Below, one piece after another: positions 1-9,301 of a stretch of 64,000 bases of DNA. How positions within the stretch are numbered: position 1 is the first letter of the stretch; each line of letters starts with the position of its first letter. Source of the DNA: Bradyrhizobium lupini. Lineage in GTDB: Bacteria > Pseudomonadota > Alphaproteobacteria > Rhizobiales > Xanthobacteraceae. Under the pieces are notes generated by a model. The model saw nothing but the letters and a program-made list of their open reading frames with translations, was not told the origin of the DNA and searched no databases. Both the position numbers and the translations under genes were made by a program. Location: contig NZ_CP162553.1 in NCBI RefSeq assembly GCF_040939785.1, positions 3,224,001-3,288,000 of the forward strand, read 5' to 3'.

Positions 1-6
1 TGCGTT

Positions 7-2019
7 TTGACGTTGAGGGGTCACCGTTACAGGTATTTGCGAACGGCCGCGGCGATTGCCTCGGGTGTATTGGCTTTTCCGGCCGCGAGCCGCGCGGCTG
101 ATCTGCCGCTGAAGGAACCGGCGCTGAAGGGCGTCTATGACTGGACCGGCCTCTACATCGGTGCGCATGCCGGCTACAGCCTCGGCTCGTCGCGCTTCGC
201 GCTGAACGACGGCACAGGCATTAGCGACAGCGGCGTCTTCAGCGGCATGATCGGCGGCGTGCAGGCCGGCTACAATTACCGGCTCAATTCCGGCTGGCTG
301 GTCGGCGTCGAAGGCGATTTCTCGTTTCCGAACTACATCACGTCCAACTCGATCGTGTCCTTCCTGGCGACACCAGCCAACACCGTCACGCAGCAATGGG
401 ACTACACTGCGAGCCTGCGCGGCCGCGTCGGCTACACCAGCGGTCCCTGGCTGGTCTACGCCACCGGCGGCTTTGCATGGATGGGCGAGCGCTATTTCGA
501 CACGCCGGCCGCAGGCGAAGCAGTCCCGAAAATCCTGAACACGCGGCCCGGCTGGATCGCGGGTGCCGGCATCGAATACGGCTTTGCGCCGCATTGGAGC
601 GCACGGCTCGAATATCTCTATAGCCGCTTCGACGGCGCCAATGTCGCCTTCTCCACAGGTGCCCAATACAATTCGTCGTCGCTCGACTTCCAAACGATCC
701 GGCTCGGCCTCAACCGCAAGGTCGATTGGCCGGGCATGCCGGGCTACAATCCCAAGAGCTCGGGGATCGGCTCGCTAATCGACACCGAATCGGATCGCTG
801 GGAGATCCACGGCCAGAGCACTTATCTGCCGCAAGGCTACCCGTCGTTCCCCGCCCTCTACACCGGGCCGAATTCGCTCTCGCCATCAAGGCAGGCCAAG
901 GCGACCTGGAGCAACAGCCTGTTCCTGAACGCAAAGCTGTGGGACGGCGGCGAGGTCTACTACAATCCCGAACTGCTGCAGGGATTTGGATTGAACGACA
1001 CGGTCGGCGCGGCCGGTTTCCCCAACGGCGAGGCGCAGAAGTCGAACTTCCCCTATCCGCACTACAACACATCGCGCCTGTTCGTGCGCCAGACATTCGG
1101 CTTTGGCGGCGAGCAGGAAGAGCTCGCGAGCGGCCAGTTGCAGCTCGGACAGAAGGTCGACGTATCCAGGCTCACGGTGCAGGCCGGCAAATTCCCGGTG
1201 ATCGACGTGTTCGACGGCAACGCCTACGCCAAGGACACCCGCAAGGACTTCATGAACTGGTCGCTGTGGGCGCCAGGCGCCTTCGACTATTCCGCCGACA
1301 AGGTCGGCCTCACCTACGGCGTCACCGCCGAGCTGAATCAGAAGCAGTGGGCGTTGCGCGGCGGCTACTTCCTGATGGTCGCCGAGTCCAATTCGAATCA
1401 TTTCGACACCAGGGTCGGCGAGCGCGGCCAGTACGTGCTCGAGCTCGAAACGCGCTTCTCCCTGCTTGGCCAACCCGGCAAGCTCAGGACCATAGGCTGG
1501 CTCGACAGCGCCAACATGGGCAGCTTCCGCGAGACGCTGGACAATCCCGCGCTCAACCTCGACATCGCGCAGACCCGGCGCGGCCGTCTGAAGTATGGCT
1601 ACGTGCTCAACCTCGAGCAGGCGATCACCGAGGATGTCGGTCTGTTCGGCCGTTGGAGCTGGAACGACGGCAAGACCGAGACGCTGGCCTTCACCGACAT
1701 TCACCGCAGCCTGTCTGGCGGTCTTTCGATCAAGGGCACGAAATGGGGCCGGCCCGATGACGTGATCGGCGTCGGGGGCGCCATCAATGCCATCTCGCAG
1801 GACTATCGCGACTTCCTGGCCGCCGGCGGCCTCGGTGTTCTCATCGGCGACGGCGCGCTCAACTACCGCCGCGAGCGCATCCTCGAAACCTATTACGCCT
1901 ATGCGCTGAACAAGAGTCTCACCCTCACTGCCGACTACCAGCTGATCGTCAACCCCGCCTACAACGCCGATCGCGGCCCGGTGTCGGTATTTTCCGGGCG
2001 GCTACACGGCGAGTTCTGA
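7..2019 (+). CDS. Outer-membrane beta-barrel fused to OprB-type carbohydrate porin
   Basis: This is a predicted outer-membrane porin of 670 residues. Residues 1-30 look like a signal peptide ending in an Ala-rich site (ASRA/ADLPL). Residues about 40-240 resemble the Omp25/Omp31-like barrels of rhizobia, beginning with the YDWTGLYIGAHAGYS motif. Residues about 250-670 resemble OprB carbohydrate-selective porins, rich in aromatic and Gly residues and ending in F. It would let sugars or other small solutes diffuse through the outer membrane. The TTG start at position 7 is uncertain, because the frame stays open to the window edge and the true start could lie upstream. The next gene is convergent. 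Confidence 0.85.
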   Translation: MTLRGHRYRYLRTAAAIASGVLAFPAASRAADLPLKEPALKGVYDWTGLYIGAHAGYSLGSSRFALNDGTGISDSGVFSGMIGGVQAGYNYRLNSGWLVGVEGDFSFPNYITSNSIVSFLATPANTVTQQWDYTASLRGRVGYTSGPWLVYATGGFAWMGERYFDTPAAGEAVPKILNTRPGWIAGAGIEYGFAPHWSARLEYLYSRFDGANVAFSTGAQYNSSSLDFQTIRLGLNRKVDWPGMPGYNPKSSGIGSLIDTESDRWEIHGQSTYLPQGYPSFPALYTGPNSLSPSRQAKATWSNSLFLNAKLWDGGEVYYNPELLQGFGLNDTVGAAGFPNGEAQKSNFPYPHYNTSRLFVRQTFGFGGEQEELASGQLQLGQKVDVSRLTVQAGKFPVIDVFDGNAYAKDTRKDFMNWSLWAPGAFDYSADKVGLTYGVTAELNQKQWALRGGYFLMVAESNSNHFDTRVGERGQYVLELETRFSLLGQPGKLRTIGWLDSANMGSFRETLDNPALNLDIAQTRRGRLKYGYVLNLEQAITEDVGLFGRWSWNDGKTETLAFTDIHRSLSGGLSIKGTKWGRPDDVIGVGGAINAISQDYRDFLAAGGLGVLIGDGALNYRRERILETYYAYALNKSLTLTADYQLIVNPAYNADRGPVSVFSGRLHGEF

Positions 2020-2038
2020 GCGCTTCCGGCTACGTGAC

Positions 2039-4131
2039 TTACGCGGCCCGGATCGCGTCCAGGAACTTCCCGACCTCGACCTTGAGGCGGCCGCTCTCGC
2101 CGGACAGCGACTTCGCTGACGCGAGCACGGTGGAGGAGGCCGATCCGGTCTGGCTCGCGCCGCGCTGCACGTCGACGATGCTGGCGGAGACCTGTTGGGT
2201 GCCGCGTGCCGCCTGCTGCACGTTGCGGGAAATCTCCCGCGTCGCCGCGCCTTGCTGCTCGACCGCGGAGGCGATCGCCGATGCGATCTCGGACATGCGG
2301 GTGATGGTGTCGCCGATCGACTTGATGGCGCCGACGGAATCCTGCGTCGCGCTCTGGATTCCCGTGATCTGCTGGCTGATCTCGCCGGTGGCCTTGGCGG
2401 TCTGCTCGGCGAGCGCCTTGACCTCGGAGGCGACCACGGCGAAGCCGCGCCCGGCCTCGCCGGCGCGCGCCGCCTCGATCGTTGCATTGAGCGCCAGAAG
2501 ATTGGTCTGGCCCGCGATCTGGCTGATGAGCTCGACCACGTCGCCGATCCGGCCGGCCGCCTTGGCGAGTTCGCCGACATAGTCGTTGGTACGCGCAGCC
2601 TGCTGCACCGCTTCGCCGGCCACCCGCGCGGAGTCCTGGACCTGCCGGCTGATCTCGTCGACCGAGGACGCCATTTCCTCCGCGGCCGCGGCGACGGTCT
2701 GCACGTTGCTGGAGGCCTGCTCGGAGGCGGCCGCAACGGTCGCGGTGACCTTTTCCGATTGATCGGCGGTGCTCGTCAGCGTTCCCGCCGACACTTCCAG
2801 CTCCGACGATGCCGACGACACGGTGTTGATGGCGTCGCCGATCAACGCTTCGAAATCGCGTGCGATCTGGTCCATGCGCTGGCTGCGCCGGAGCTTCGCC
2901 TCGGCTTCCACCGCGGCGGCCTCATCGGCGGCCTTCTTGGCGGAGAGCAGATCTTTGAAGTGCTGGAGCGAGCCCGCCACCTGGCTGATCTCGTCATTGC
3001 GGCCGGTCACGGGAATCTCGACCTCGTGCTGCCCGGCGGCAAGAGTTGCGATCACGTCCGCGAGCCGGCTGAGCGGCGTCACCACGCGCCTGCGCAACAT
3101 CATCGTCACGCCACCGAGTGTCCCCAGCAGCGCCAGCACCGCCACGCCCGCGAGCGCGAGCCTCGCCAGCGCGCCGTCGCGCGCGGCCGAGGCGCGCTCG
3201 GCAGCTTCCGCCAGCGCGGCATCGCGGACGCCGTAGAACATCTGGATGGCGGGGACGATGATGTTGGCCAGCTCTTCGGCATTGATGCCGTACTTGCCGT
3301 CGCCACGCGCCGCGAGCATCTCCTTGTCCACGGCAGCGGCTGCTTTCCCGAAATAGGAATCCGTCGCCGCCTTCAGCGCGGTGGCGATCCGGGGCGGGCT
3401 TCCGAGCTGGTCGATGCCGGCCTCGATGCGCTCGCGGTCGGCCTCGACACGTCCCTGCATCCGATCCATCAGCGACAATTCGGCCGCCGTGAGCGGTCGG
3501 CGAGCGCTCAGCGCCGGCGACAGCGTGGCGGCGCGGCTGCCGGCCGAGACGCGCAGATCCTGCGCCGTTCGCGCCAGGCTCAACAGCGCCGCAAGCGAGG
3601 AATCGGCATTGATGACCTTGGCTTCAAGCCGGTTCATGATCGGCTCGATATTGCCGATGACCTCGGCAACGCCTGGAAGGAAGCCCTTGATTACAGCGCC
3701 GTCGCGCGTCGCCAGGGCACGCTCATCGCGCGATCTGCCGCCGTGATGATATCCTTGAGCCGCCGCGCAGTACGGTCCAGGTTTTCGATCATCGCTCCGG
3801 AATCATCCAGCACCATGATGGCGCGCCTTGCCCCCTCGAACGCGCCATCGACCGCTTTCGCCGCCTTTGCGGCGGCTTCGATCTGGACCTGCGTCGCAGA
3901 ATTCTCCTGGAAGATCGGGGAAATGTAGGGAGCACGAAGGCCGGCAACGTGCTGACTGACCATCAGGGTCGCACCGAAGGCCTCGACCGTCTTGATCGCA
4001 TCGGAGCGGTTCGTGAAGATGCGCGCCTGGGGTATCAGCACCTCGGCGCCAAGGATGACTGCAAACACCGTCACCGTCAGCATCGACAGCGCAAAGAGCT
4101 TCCCGATCCGCATTCTGATCCCCGAATACAT
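2039..4131 (-). pseudogene. Methyl-accepting chemotaxis protein, broken by one frameshift
   Basis: The gene encodes a transmembrane chemoreceptor of about 697 residues if the frame is restored. The 5' part (4131 to 3691) has an N-terminal membrane segment (about residues 13-35) and a periplasmic helical sensor region. The 3' part continues in another frame to 2039. It carries a second membrane segment, a HAMP linker and the MCP signalling domain with the hairpin tip [20 protein letters not shown], which contacts CheA and CheW. The first frame stops at 3691, while the second frame reads sensibly from about 3740 ([16 protein letters not shown]). One missing base near 3739-3745, in a GATCGCGCGATGAG context, explains the break. 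It is either a true pseudogene or an assembly indel. The ligand is unknown. Confidence 0.85.
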
Positions 4132-4352
4132 TCCTGCAAATGCCGAGAACCTAGCTGGTGGCCGCTAAGAGCCCGTTAAGCAACGGCATGCCCGTAGTTC
4201 CGCGGGGTATTGGGGAGTGCCTTCGGGGGACGGGGTCGCCGAAGTTCCTTCGCGATGCCCGATGGGACAGAATCATCGGCATTTCTTCCTCGAATACCTA
4301 TATCAAGACCTGTGCGGCCATCCGCGCCACACTCCCTTACCTCGGAACATCA

Positions 4353-5648
4353 ATGCTCTCCGCCGAACTCGCCATCGTCGTCGTCCTGATCGTCATCAAC
4401 GGCTTGCTGTCCATGTCCGAGCTGGCCGTGGTCTCGTCGCGCCCGGCCCGGCTGTCGATGCTCGCCGCCAAGGGCGTCCGCGGCGCCGAGCGGGCGCTGA
4501 CGCTCGCGGCCGATCCCGGCAAATTCCTCTCGACGGTGCAGATCGGGATCACGCTGGTCGGCGTGCTCTCCGGCGCGTTCTCGGGCGCGACGCTCGGACA
4601 GCGGCTGACGCAATGGCTGCTCGAGCTCGGCCTGTCCGCAGGAATTGCCGACATCGTCGGAGTGGGCCTGGTCGTCACGCTCATCACCTACGCCACCCTG
4701 ATCGTCGGCGAGCTGGTGCCGAAGCAGGTGGCGCTGCGCGACCCCGAGAGCATCGCGGTCAGGGTTGCACCCGCGATGCACGTGCTTGCGACGGTCTCGC
4801 TGCCGCTGGTCTTCCTGCTCGATCTCTCCGGCAAGCTGATCCTCACGCTGCTCGGCCATGGCGGCAAGTCTGAAGAAAAAGTGTCAGAAGATGAGATCCA
4901 TCATCTCGTCAGCGAAGCCGAAAACGCAGGCGTGCTCGAGTCAGGTGAAAAGGAGATGATCGCGGGCGTGATGCGGCTCGGCGACCGGCCGGTCGGCGCG
5001 ATTATGACGCCGCGCACGGAGGTCAACGAGATCGACCTGAACGATACGCCGGAAAGCATTCAAGCGACCATCGCCAAGAGTCCGCATTCACGCTTTCCGG
5101 TGTCCGACGGCGACCGCGACAAGCCGATTGGCGTGCTTCAGGCCAAGGACCTGCTGGTGGCCTTCATGAACGAGCGCACGCCGGATTTGCGCGTGCTGGT
5201 CCGCGAGGCGCCCGGCATTCCCGCCTCGGCCGATGCCCGCGACGTGCTGGCGATCCTGAAGGCTGCACCGGTGCATGTCGGCCTCGTCTACGACGAATAC
5301 GGCGCCTTCGAAGGCATCGTGACGACGGCTGACATTCTGGAATCCATTGTGGGTGCCTTCCATTCCGAGGAAGGCCCGCCGGAACCAGCCTACGTCAAGC
5401 GCGCGGACGATTCGCTGCTGGTCTCAGGCTGGATGCCGGTCGACGAATTCGGCGAGCTGCTCGGCATCGAACTGCCGCCGCACCGCTACAACACCGTCGC
5501 CGGCCTCGTGCTGCAACAGTTCAACGTGCTGCCTGATGTCGGCGACGCCTTCGACTTCGGCGACTGGCACATCGAGGTGGTCGATCTCGACGGGCGGAGG
5601 ATCGACAAGATTCTCGCGAGCCGGCGGAGCGAAGTAGAGACGGGGTGA
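4353..5648 (+). CDS. Hemolysin-family (CorC/HlyC, DUF21-CBS) membrane protein
   Basis: The product is 431 residues, starting MLSAELAIVVVLIVINGLL. Residues about 1-190 form a DUF21/CNNM-type membrane domain with about four hydrophobic segments. Residues about 205-330 hold a CBS-domain pair (IMTPRTEVNEID and HSRFPVSDGD regions). Residues about 345-431 are the CorC/HlyC C-terminal domain. Proteins of this build are linked to Mg2+ or other divalent-cation efflux and tolerance. The haemolysin name is historical. The same frame is open back to 4158, but the added 65 residues are not hydrophobic and lack family character, so I chose the ATG at 4353. No operon partner is adjacent. Confidence 0.88.
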   Translation: MLSAELAIVVVLIVINGLLSMSELAVVSSRPARLSMLAAKGVRGAERALTLAADPGKFLSTVQIGITLVGVLSGAFSGATLGQRLTQWLLELGLSAGIADIVGVGLVVTLITYATLIVGELVPKQVALRDPESIAVRVAPAMHVLATVSLPLVFLLDLSGKLILTLLGHGGKSEEKVSEDEIHHLVSEAENAGVLESGEKEMIAGVMRLGDRPVGAIMTPRTEVNEIDLNDTPESIQATIAKSPHSRFPVSDGDRDKPIGVLQAKDLLVAFMNERTPDLRVLVREAPGIPASADARDVLAILKAAPVHVGLVYDEYGAFEGIVTTADILESIVGAFHSEEGPPEPAYVKRADDSLLVSGWMPVDEFGELLGIELPPHRYNTVAGLVLQQFNVLPDVGDAFDFGDWHIEVVDLDGRRIDKILASRRSEVETG

Positions 5649-5656
5649 TCCACTCT

Positions 5657-5821
5657 CGTCGTCCCGGACAAGCGCAGCGAAGCGGAGCGCAGATCCGGGA
5701 CCCATAGCCACAGGATTGAGCTTGGCGAAGACTGGTACTTGCGCGGTGCTGCTGTCTGCGCATGATCGACAGATCACGCGGTATGGTCCCGGATCTGCGC
5801 TGGCGCTTGTCCGGACGACGG
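5657..5821. repeat. Intergenic paired palindromic repeat, 165 bp (family B)
   Basis: The left end starts CGTCGTCCCGG and the right end finishes CCGGACGACGG. Each end contains an internal inverted repeat (CCGGA...TCCGGGAC on the left, GTCCCGGAT...TCCGG on the right), with a middle that is not obviously coding. The same design recurs at 38955-39116. It lies between the CorC-like gene and the PilZ gene, both of which end toward it, so it may also act as a transcript end. No gene is seen here. Confidence 0.75.
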
Positions 5822-5860
5822 CGGAGTTTGTGGTTAGAGCTTGCGCCAGACTCTAGACCC

Positions 5861-6103
5861 TCACCCGAACCTCACCCCGATCCGCTTTTCCTTGCGCCAG
5901 ATCACGGTGCAGGCGAGATGTTTTCCGTCGGCCTGCACAAGCAGGCTGAAATGGTCGGGGATGCCGACGGGACTGCTGACGTCGAGCGCGGCGCCGGTAT
6001 CTGACAGGTTGCGGATAGTGCAGTCGATCGCGCCGCCGCCGCCGAACTCGATCGTTCCGGCCTTCAGCACGCGATGCCTTGCCTTGTCGCGCCGCTCGTC
6101 CAT
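5861..6103 (-). CDS. PilZ domain protein
   Basis: This 80-residue protein is almost entirely a PilZ domain, the fold that binds cyclic di-GMP. It begins MDERRDKARHRVLKAGTIEF, with the RxxxR-type region near residues 7-11 and the downstream (N/D)xSxxG-like motif seen as NLSDTGAAL at about residues 33-41. Both elements normally contact the dinucleotide. Many rhizobial genomes carry such single-domain PilZ proteins with unknown partners. It lies next to, and reads the same way as, the glutamate-synthase-like gene at 6200-7825, with about 96 bases between them. Confidence 0.82.
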   Translation of the reverse strand: MDERRDKARHRVLKAGTIEFGGGGAIDCTIRNLSDTGAALDVSSPVGIPDHFSLLVQADGKHLACTVIWRKEKRIGVRFG

Positions 6104-6199
6104 GGGAACAATCTACACCCAAAGTTGAATCAAACGTTAAACGCACCCCCCGCGATGCTTTTGCGCGCGCGGCCGCGGCCCTGCAAGTGGACCGGCGTC

Positions 6200-7825
6200 C
6201 TACAGCGCCGGCTGGAACGTCTCCGTCCGTGCCATCCGCCAGGCGTCGCGGAAGCGTGGGTCTTCGGTGCCTTCGAGCAGTTCGCCCGGACGCAGCGACG
6301 GATAAAGCTGCGCGAAGGATTTCACGTCCGTCGTCGAGGTGCGCTGGGAGAAGTGGATCGGGCGCAGCTGCTGCGGATGTTCGAGACCGGCCGCGGCGAT
6401 CAGCTCGGTCAGCGAGTGCAGCGTCGCCAGGTGATAATTGTGCACGCGGTCGATCTTGAGCGGCACATAGAGTGCGCGCGCCCGCGTCGGGTCCTGCGTC
6501 GCGACGCCGGTCGGGCAGCGGTCGGTGTGGCAGCTCAGCGACTGGATGCAGCCGAGCGAGAACATGAAGCCGCGCGCCGAATTGCAGTAGTCCGCGCCGA
6601 TCGCCATGGCGCGCGCCATGTCGAACGCGGTGGCTATCTTGCCGGAGGCGCCGATCTTGATGCGGTCGCGCGCGTTGATGCCGATCAGCGCGTTGTGGAC
6701 GAAACTGACGCCCTCGCGCATCGGCATGCCCAGATGGTCCATGAACTCCAGCGGCGCGGCGCCGGTGCCACCCTCGTTGCCGTCGACAACGATGAAGTCG
6801 GGATAGATGCCGGTCTCGATCATCGCCTTGCAGATCGCCAGGAATTCCCACGGATGACCGATGCACAGCTTGAAGCCCGTCGGCTTGCCGCCGGAGAGCT
6901 TTCGCATCTCGCCGATGAACTTCATCATGCCGACAGGCGTCGAGAAGGCGCGATGCGAGGCCGGCGAGATGCAATCCTCGCCCATGGCGACCCCGCGGAT
7001 CTTGGAAATCTCCTCCGAGACTTTCGCCGCCGGCAGCACGCCGCCATGACCGGGCTTGGCGCCCTGGCTGATCTTGAGCTCGACCATCTTGATCTGGTCC
7101 TGGGTCGCGACGCGCGCGAAGGCTTCGGGATCGAAGGCGCCGTCGAGATGACGACAGCCGAAATAGCCCGAACCGATCTCCCAGATGATGTCGCCGCCCA
7201 TCTCCGCGTGATAGGGGCTGAAGCCGCCCTCGCCGGTGTCGTGCGCGAAGCCGCCCTTCTTGGCGCCGGCATTCAGCGCGCGCACGGCGTTCGGGCTGAG
7301 CGCGCCAAAACTCATGGCGGAAATGTTGAATACCGAAGCCGAATACGGCTTGGCGCAATCCGGGCCGCCGATAGTGACGCGGAATTTCTCCTCGGCATGC
7401 GTCTTCGGCGAGACCGAGTGATGCATCCACTCATAACCCTGGCGGTAGACGTCCTCCTGGGTACCGAACGGACGCTTGTCGAGCTGCATCTTGGCGCGCT
7501 GATAGACCACCGCACGGATGTCGCGCGAGAACGGCATGCCGTCCTTCTCGCTCTCGAAGAAATACTGCCGCATCTCCGGGCGTATCTCTTCGAGCAAAAA
7601 ACGGATATGGGCCGAGATCGGGTAGTTGCGCAGAACGGCGTGGCCCTTCTGCATGAGGTCGCGGACGCCAAGCGCCGTCAGCGCGCCGAAGATCAGGATC
7701 GGGATCAGCAGAATGTCGAAGATCTTGCCATCGGCAAATCCGATGCCGGTCAGCAGCGCAGTGACCACCGCGCAGATCGTCAGGACGATGAAGCGCGGAG
7801 AGAATGGCAGCAGCAGGGTTTCCAT
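6200..7825 (-). CDS. FMN-binding glutamate synthase family protein
   Basis: The protein resembles the central and FMN-binding domains of the glutamate synthase large subunit (GltB-like), without the glutaminase domain. An N-terminal hydrophobic stretch of two likely membrane helices (residues about 5-60) is followed by the TIM-barrel flavin domain. Visible motifs are SAMSFGALSPNAVRALNAGA, EISKIRG and GNEGGTGAAP, plus the Cys-containing CHTDRCPTGVATQDP segment near the Fe-S site. I chose the ATG at 7825 (METLLLPFSPRF) because AGAGGGG lies just upstream. A longer start at 7909 adds 28 residues. The donor and physiological substrate of this membrane-anchored class are uncertain. Confidence 0.85.
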   Translation of the reverse strand: METLLLPFSPRFIVLTICAVVTALLTGIGFADGKIFDILLIPILIFGALTALGVRDLMQKGHAVLRNYPISAHIRFLLEEIRPEMRQYFFESEKDGMPFSRDIRAVVYQRAKMQLDKRPFGTQEDVYRQGYEWMHHSVSPKTHAEEKFRVTIGGPDCAKPYSASVFNISAMSFGALSPNAVRALNAGAKKGGFAHDTGEGGFSPYHAEMGGDIIWEIGSGYFGCRHLDGAFDPEAFARVATQDQIKMVELKISQGAKPGHGGVLPAAKVSEEISKIRGVAMGEDCISPASHRAFSTPVGMMKFIGEMRKLSGGKPTGFKLCIGHPWEFLAICKAMIETGIYPDFIVVDGNEGGTGAAPLEFMDHLGMPMREGVSFVHNALIGINARDRIKIGASGKIATAFDMARAMAIGADYCNSARGFMFSLGCIQSLSCHTDRCPTGVATQDPTRARALYVPLKIDRVHNYHLATLHSLTELIAAAGLEHPQQLRPIHFSQRTSTTDVKSFAQLYPSLRPGELLEGTEDPRFRDAWRMARTETFQPAL

Positions 7826-8091
7826 GATCCCCTCTTCCGCCAGCGGCAGGCGTTTGGCCGATGGGTTGGGCGATTCCTGCGTTTTGTTCTCGTCGGCCAC
7901 GATTCCCATCCTCTCGCCAGCATGAGGCGGTACGATACGCCCGCGCCTGTCATACGGATATGACGCGGCCCGTGTTTCACGCTAGCGAATTCGGCGGGGA
8001 CAAATCAATCAGCCCGATGGGCGGGCTTTTGCGGTGCAGCAGAGCTCGGAAGGGACGGGCATTAACCGGTCAAGGCGCTTTACCCAGGCAA

Positions 8092-8115
8092 ACGTCCTGG
8101 CTTTTGCCAGGACGT
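8092..8115. repeat. Perfect 10-bp palindrome (family C)
   Basis: ACGTCCTGGC and GCCAGGACGT are exact inverted arms around a TTTT loop. It lies just 3' of the ferredoxin-NADP reductase gene, so its RNA would form a stable hairpin at the transcript end, though no long U-run follows. Near-identical units occur at 35739-35766 and 52013-52040. Confidence 0.7.
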
Positions 8116-8127
8116 GACCGAGAGGGC

Positions 8128-8901
8128 CTACCGCTCGACGAACGCCTTTTCGATCACGAAATGGCCGGGCTTGTTGCCTGAGCCCTCGACGAAGTCGCGG
8201 CCTTCGAACATCAGTTTCAGCTCTTCGAGCATCGCCGGGCTGCCGCACATCATGATGCGGTCGGTCGCGATGTCGAGCGGACCCTGGCCGATGTCGTTGA
8301 AGATCTGCTCGGAGCTGATGAGGTCGGTGATGCGGCCGCGGTTCTTGAACGGCTCGCGGGTTACGGTCGGGTAGTAGATGAGCTTGTCCGCGAGCAACTC
8401 CCCGAACAGTTCGTCCTCGCGAAGACCGGCGACGAGCTTCTCGCCATAGGCGAGCTCGGAGACCTGGCGGCAGCCGTGCACCAGCACGATGCTGTCGAAC
8501 TGGTCGTAAACCTCGGGATCCTTGATCAGGCTGGCGAAGGGCGCGAGGCCGGTGCCGGTCGAGAGCAGCAGCAGCCGCTTGCCGGGAATGAGATTGTCGG
8601 TGATCAGCGTGCCGGTCGCCTTGCGGCCGACCAGGATGGTGTCGCCTTCCTTGATCTTCTGGAGACGCGACGTCAGCGGGCCGTCCTGAACCTTGATCGA
8701 GAAGAACTCGAGCTCTTCCTCGTGATTAGCGCTCGCCATGCTGTAGGCGCGGAGCAGCGGGCGGCCCTCAACCTCGAGGCCGATCATCGCGAACTGGCCG
8801 TTCTGGAAGCGGAAGCCGGAATCGCGGGTTGCGCGAAAGCTGAACAGGGTGTCGGTCCAGTGCTGGACGGAAAGAACCTTCTCTCGGTAAAACGCGCTCA
8901 T
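8128..8901 (-). CDS. fpr: Ferredoxin--NADP(+) reductase
   Basis: The product is 257 residues, the usual length for bacterial-type FprA. It is an FAD enzyme exchanging electrons between NADPH and ferredoxin or flavodoxin in the cytosol. The FAD motif RAYSMAS lies near residue 51 and the nucleotide-binding stretch LLLLSTGTGLAPFASLI near 111-127. MMCGSP precedes the C-terminal lobe, and the protein ends FVIEKAFVER, the C-terminal signature of subclass I bacterial reductases. I chose the ATG at 8901 (MSAFYREKVLSVQHWT). The open frame upstream to 9162 has no family similarity. The gene stands alone, with a 400-base gap to the divergent ATP-grasp gene. Confidence 0.93.
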   Translation of the reverse strand: MSAFYREKVLSVQHWTDTLFSFRATRDSGFRFQNGQFAMIGLEVEGRPLLRAYSMASANHEEELEFFSIKVQDGPLTSRLQKIKEGDTILVGRKATGTLITDNLIPGKRLLLLSTGTGLAPFASLIKDPEVYDQFDSIVLVHGCRQVSELAYGEKLVAGLREDELFGELLADKLIYYPTVTREPFKNRGRITDLISSEQIFNDIGQGPLDIATDRIMMCGSPAMLEELKLMFEGRDFVEGSGNKPGHFVIEKAFVER

Positions 8902-9301
8902 GATTTTCGATATTCCGAATAATTGCGGTTTTAGGGCAAAAGCGTTGCCCGGCCCCTGAAAGCGGAGCGGACACCATTGCCATGGCGGAGGATTTCGCGA
9001 GTGTGATCTACGCCATTGAGACCAATAATCAACCTCGTTCCGGATGCAATTGATGCCGGTCAAACCGGCATTTGCGGCGGAAATGGTCACATCATTAATG
9101 GATCTGCTGTCCGGCGTATGCGGAGGGCAATTTCTTTTCCCTCCGGGGCCCGAATACAGCACTTAATTTCCGCCCCGCTCGCGAGAATTTCATTAAGAAT
9201 AGCTCTGATTTTCCTCGGGTTGGCGCCGTTTCCCCGGATTCTTCCGGCTTTTGGCGCCATGAGCGACTGGAACTGGCGACTGCGACTGGCGACAGAGACA
9301 C
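8902..9301. other. 400-base divergent intergenic region
   Basis: This gap separates fpr (leftward) from the ATP-grasp gene (rightward) and must hold both promoters. It is locally AT-richer than its surroundings (about 9020-9100 and 9160-9220). It contains one clean palindrome at 9053-9071 (ATGCCGGT, CAA, ACCGGCAT), which could be an operator. I see no convincing ORF, RNA gene or known riboswitch. Confidence 0.5.

Noticed and set aside
3700..3760. Programmed frameshifting as an explanation for the split chemoreceptor
   Set aside because: No slippery heptamer or downstream structure is visible, and two other genes show the same kind of one-base loss.
2195..3928. A 577-codon plus-strand frame opposite the chemoreceptor
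   Set aside because: It is Arg/Gly/His-rich with no domain, and mirrors a well-conserved MCP on the other strand. High GC content produces such antisense frames.
8011..8030. AGCCCG-GCGGGCT stem with TTTT as a terminator
   Set aside because: It points in the plus direction, where no gene ends, and the T-run is only four bases long.
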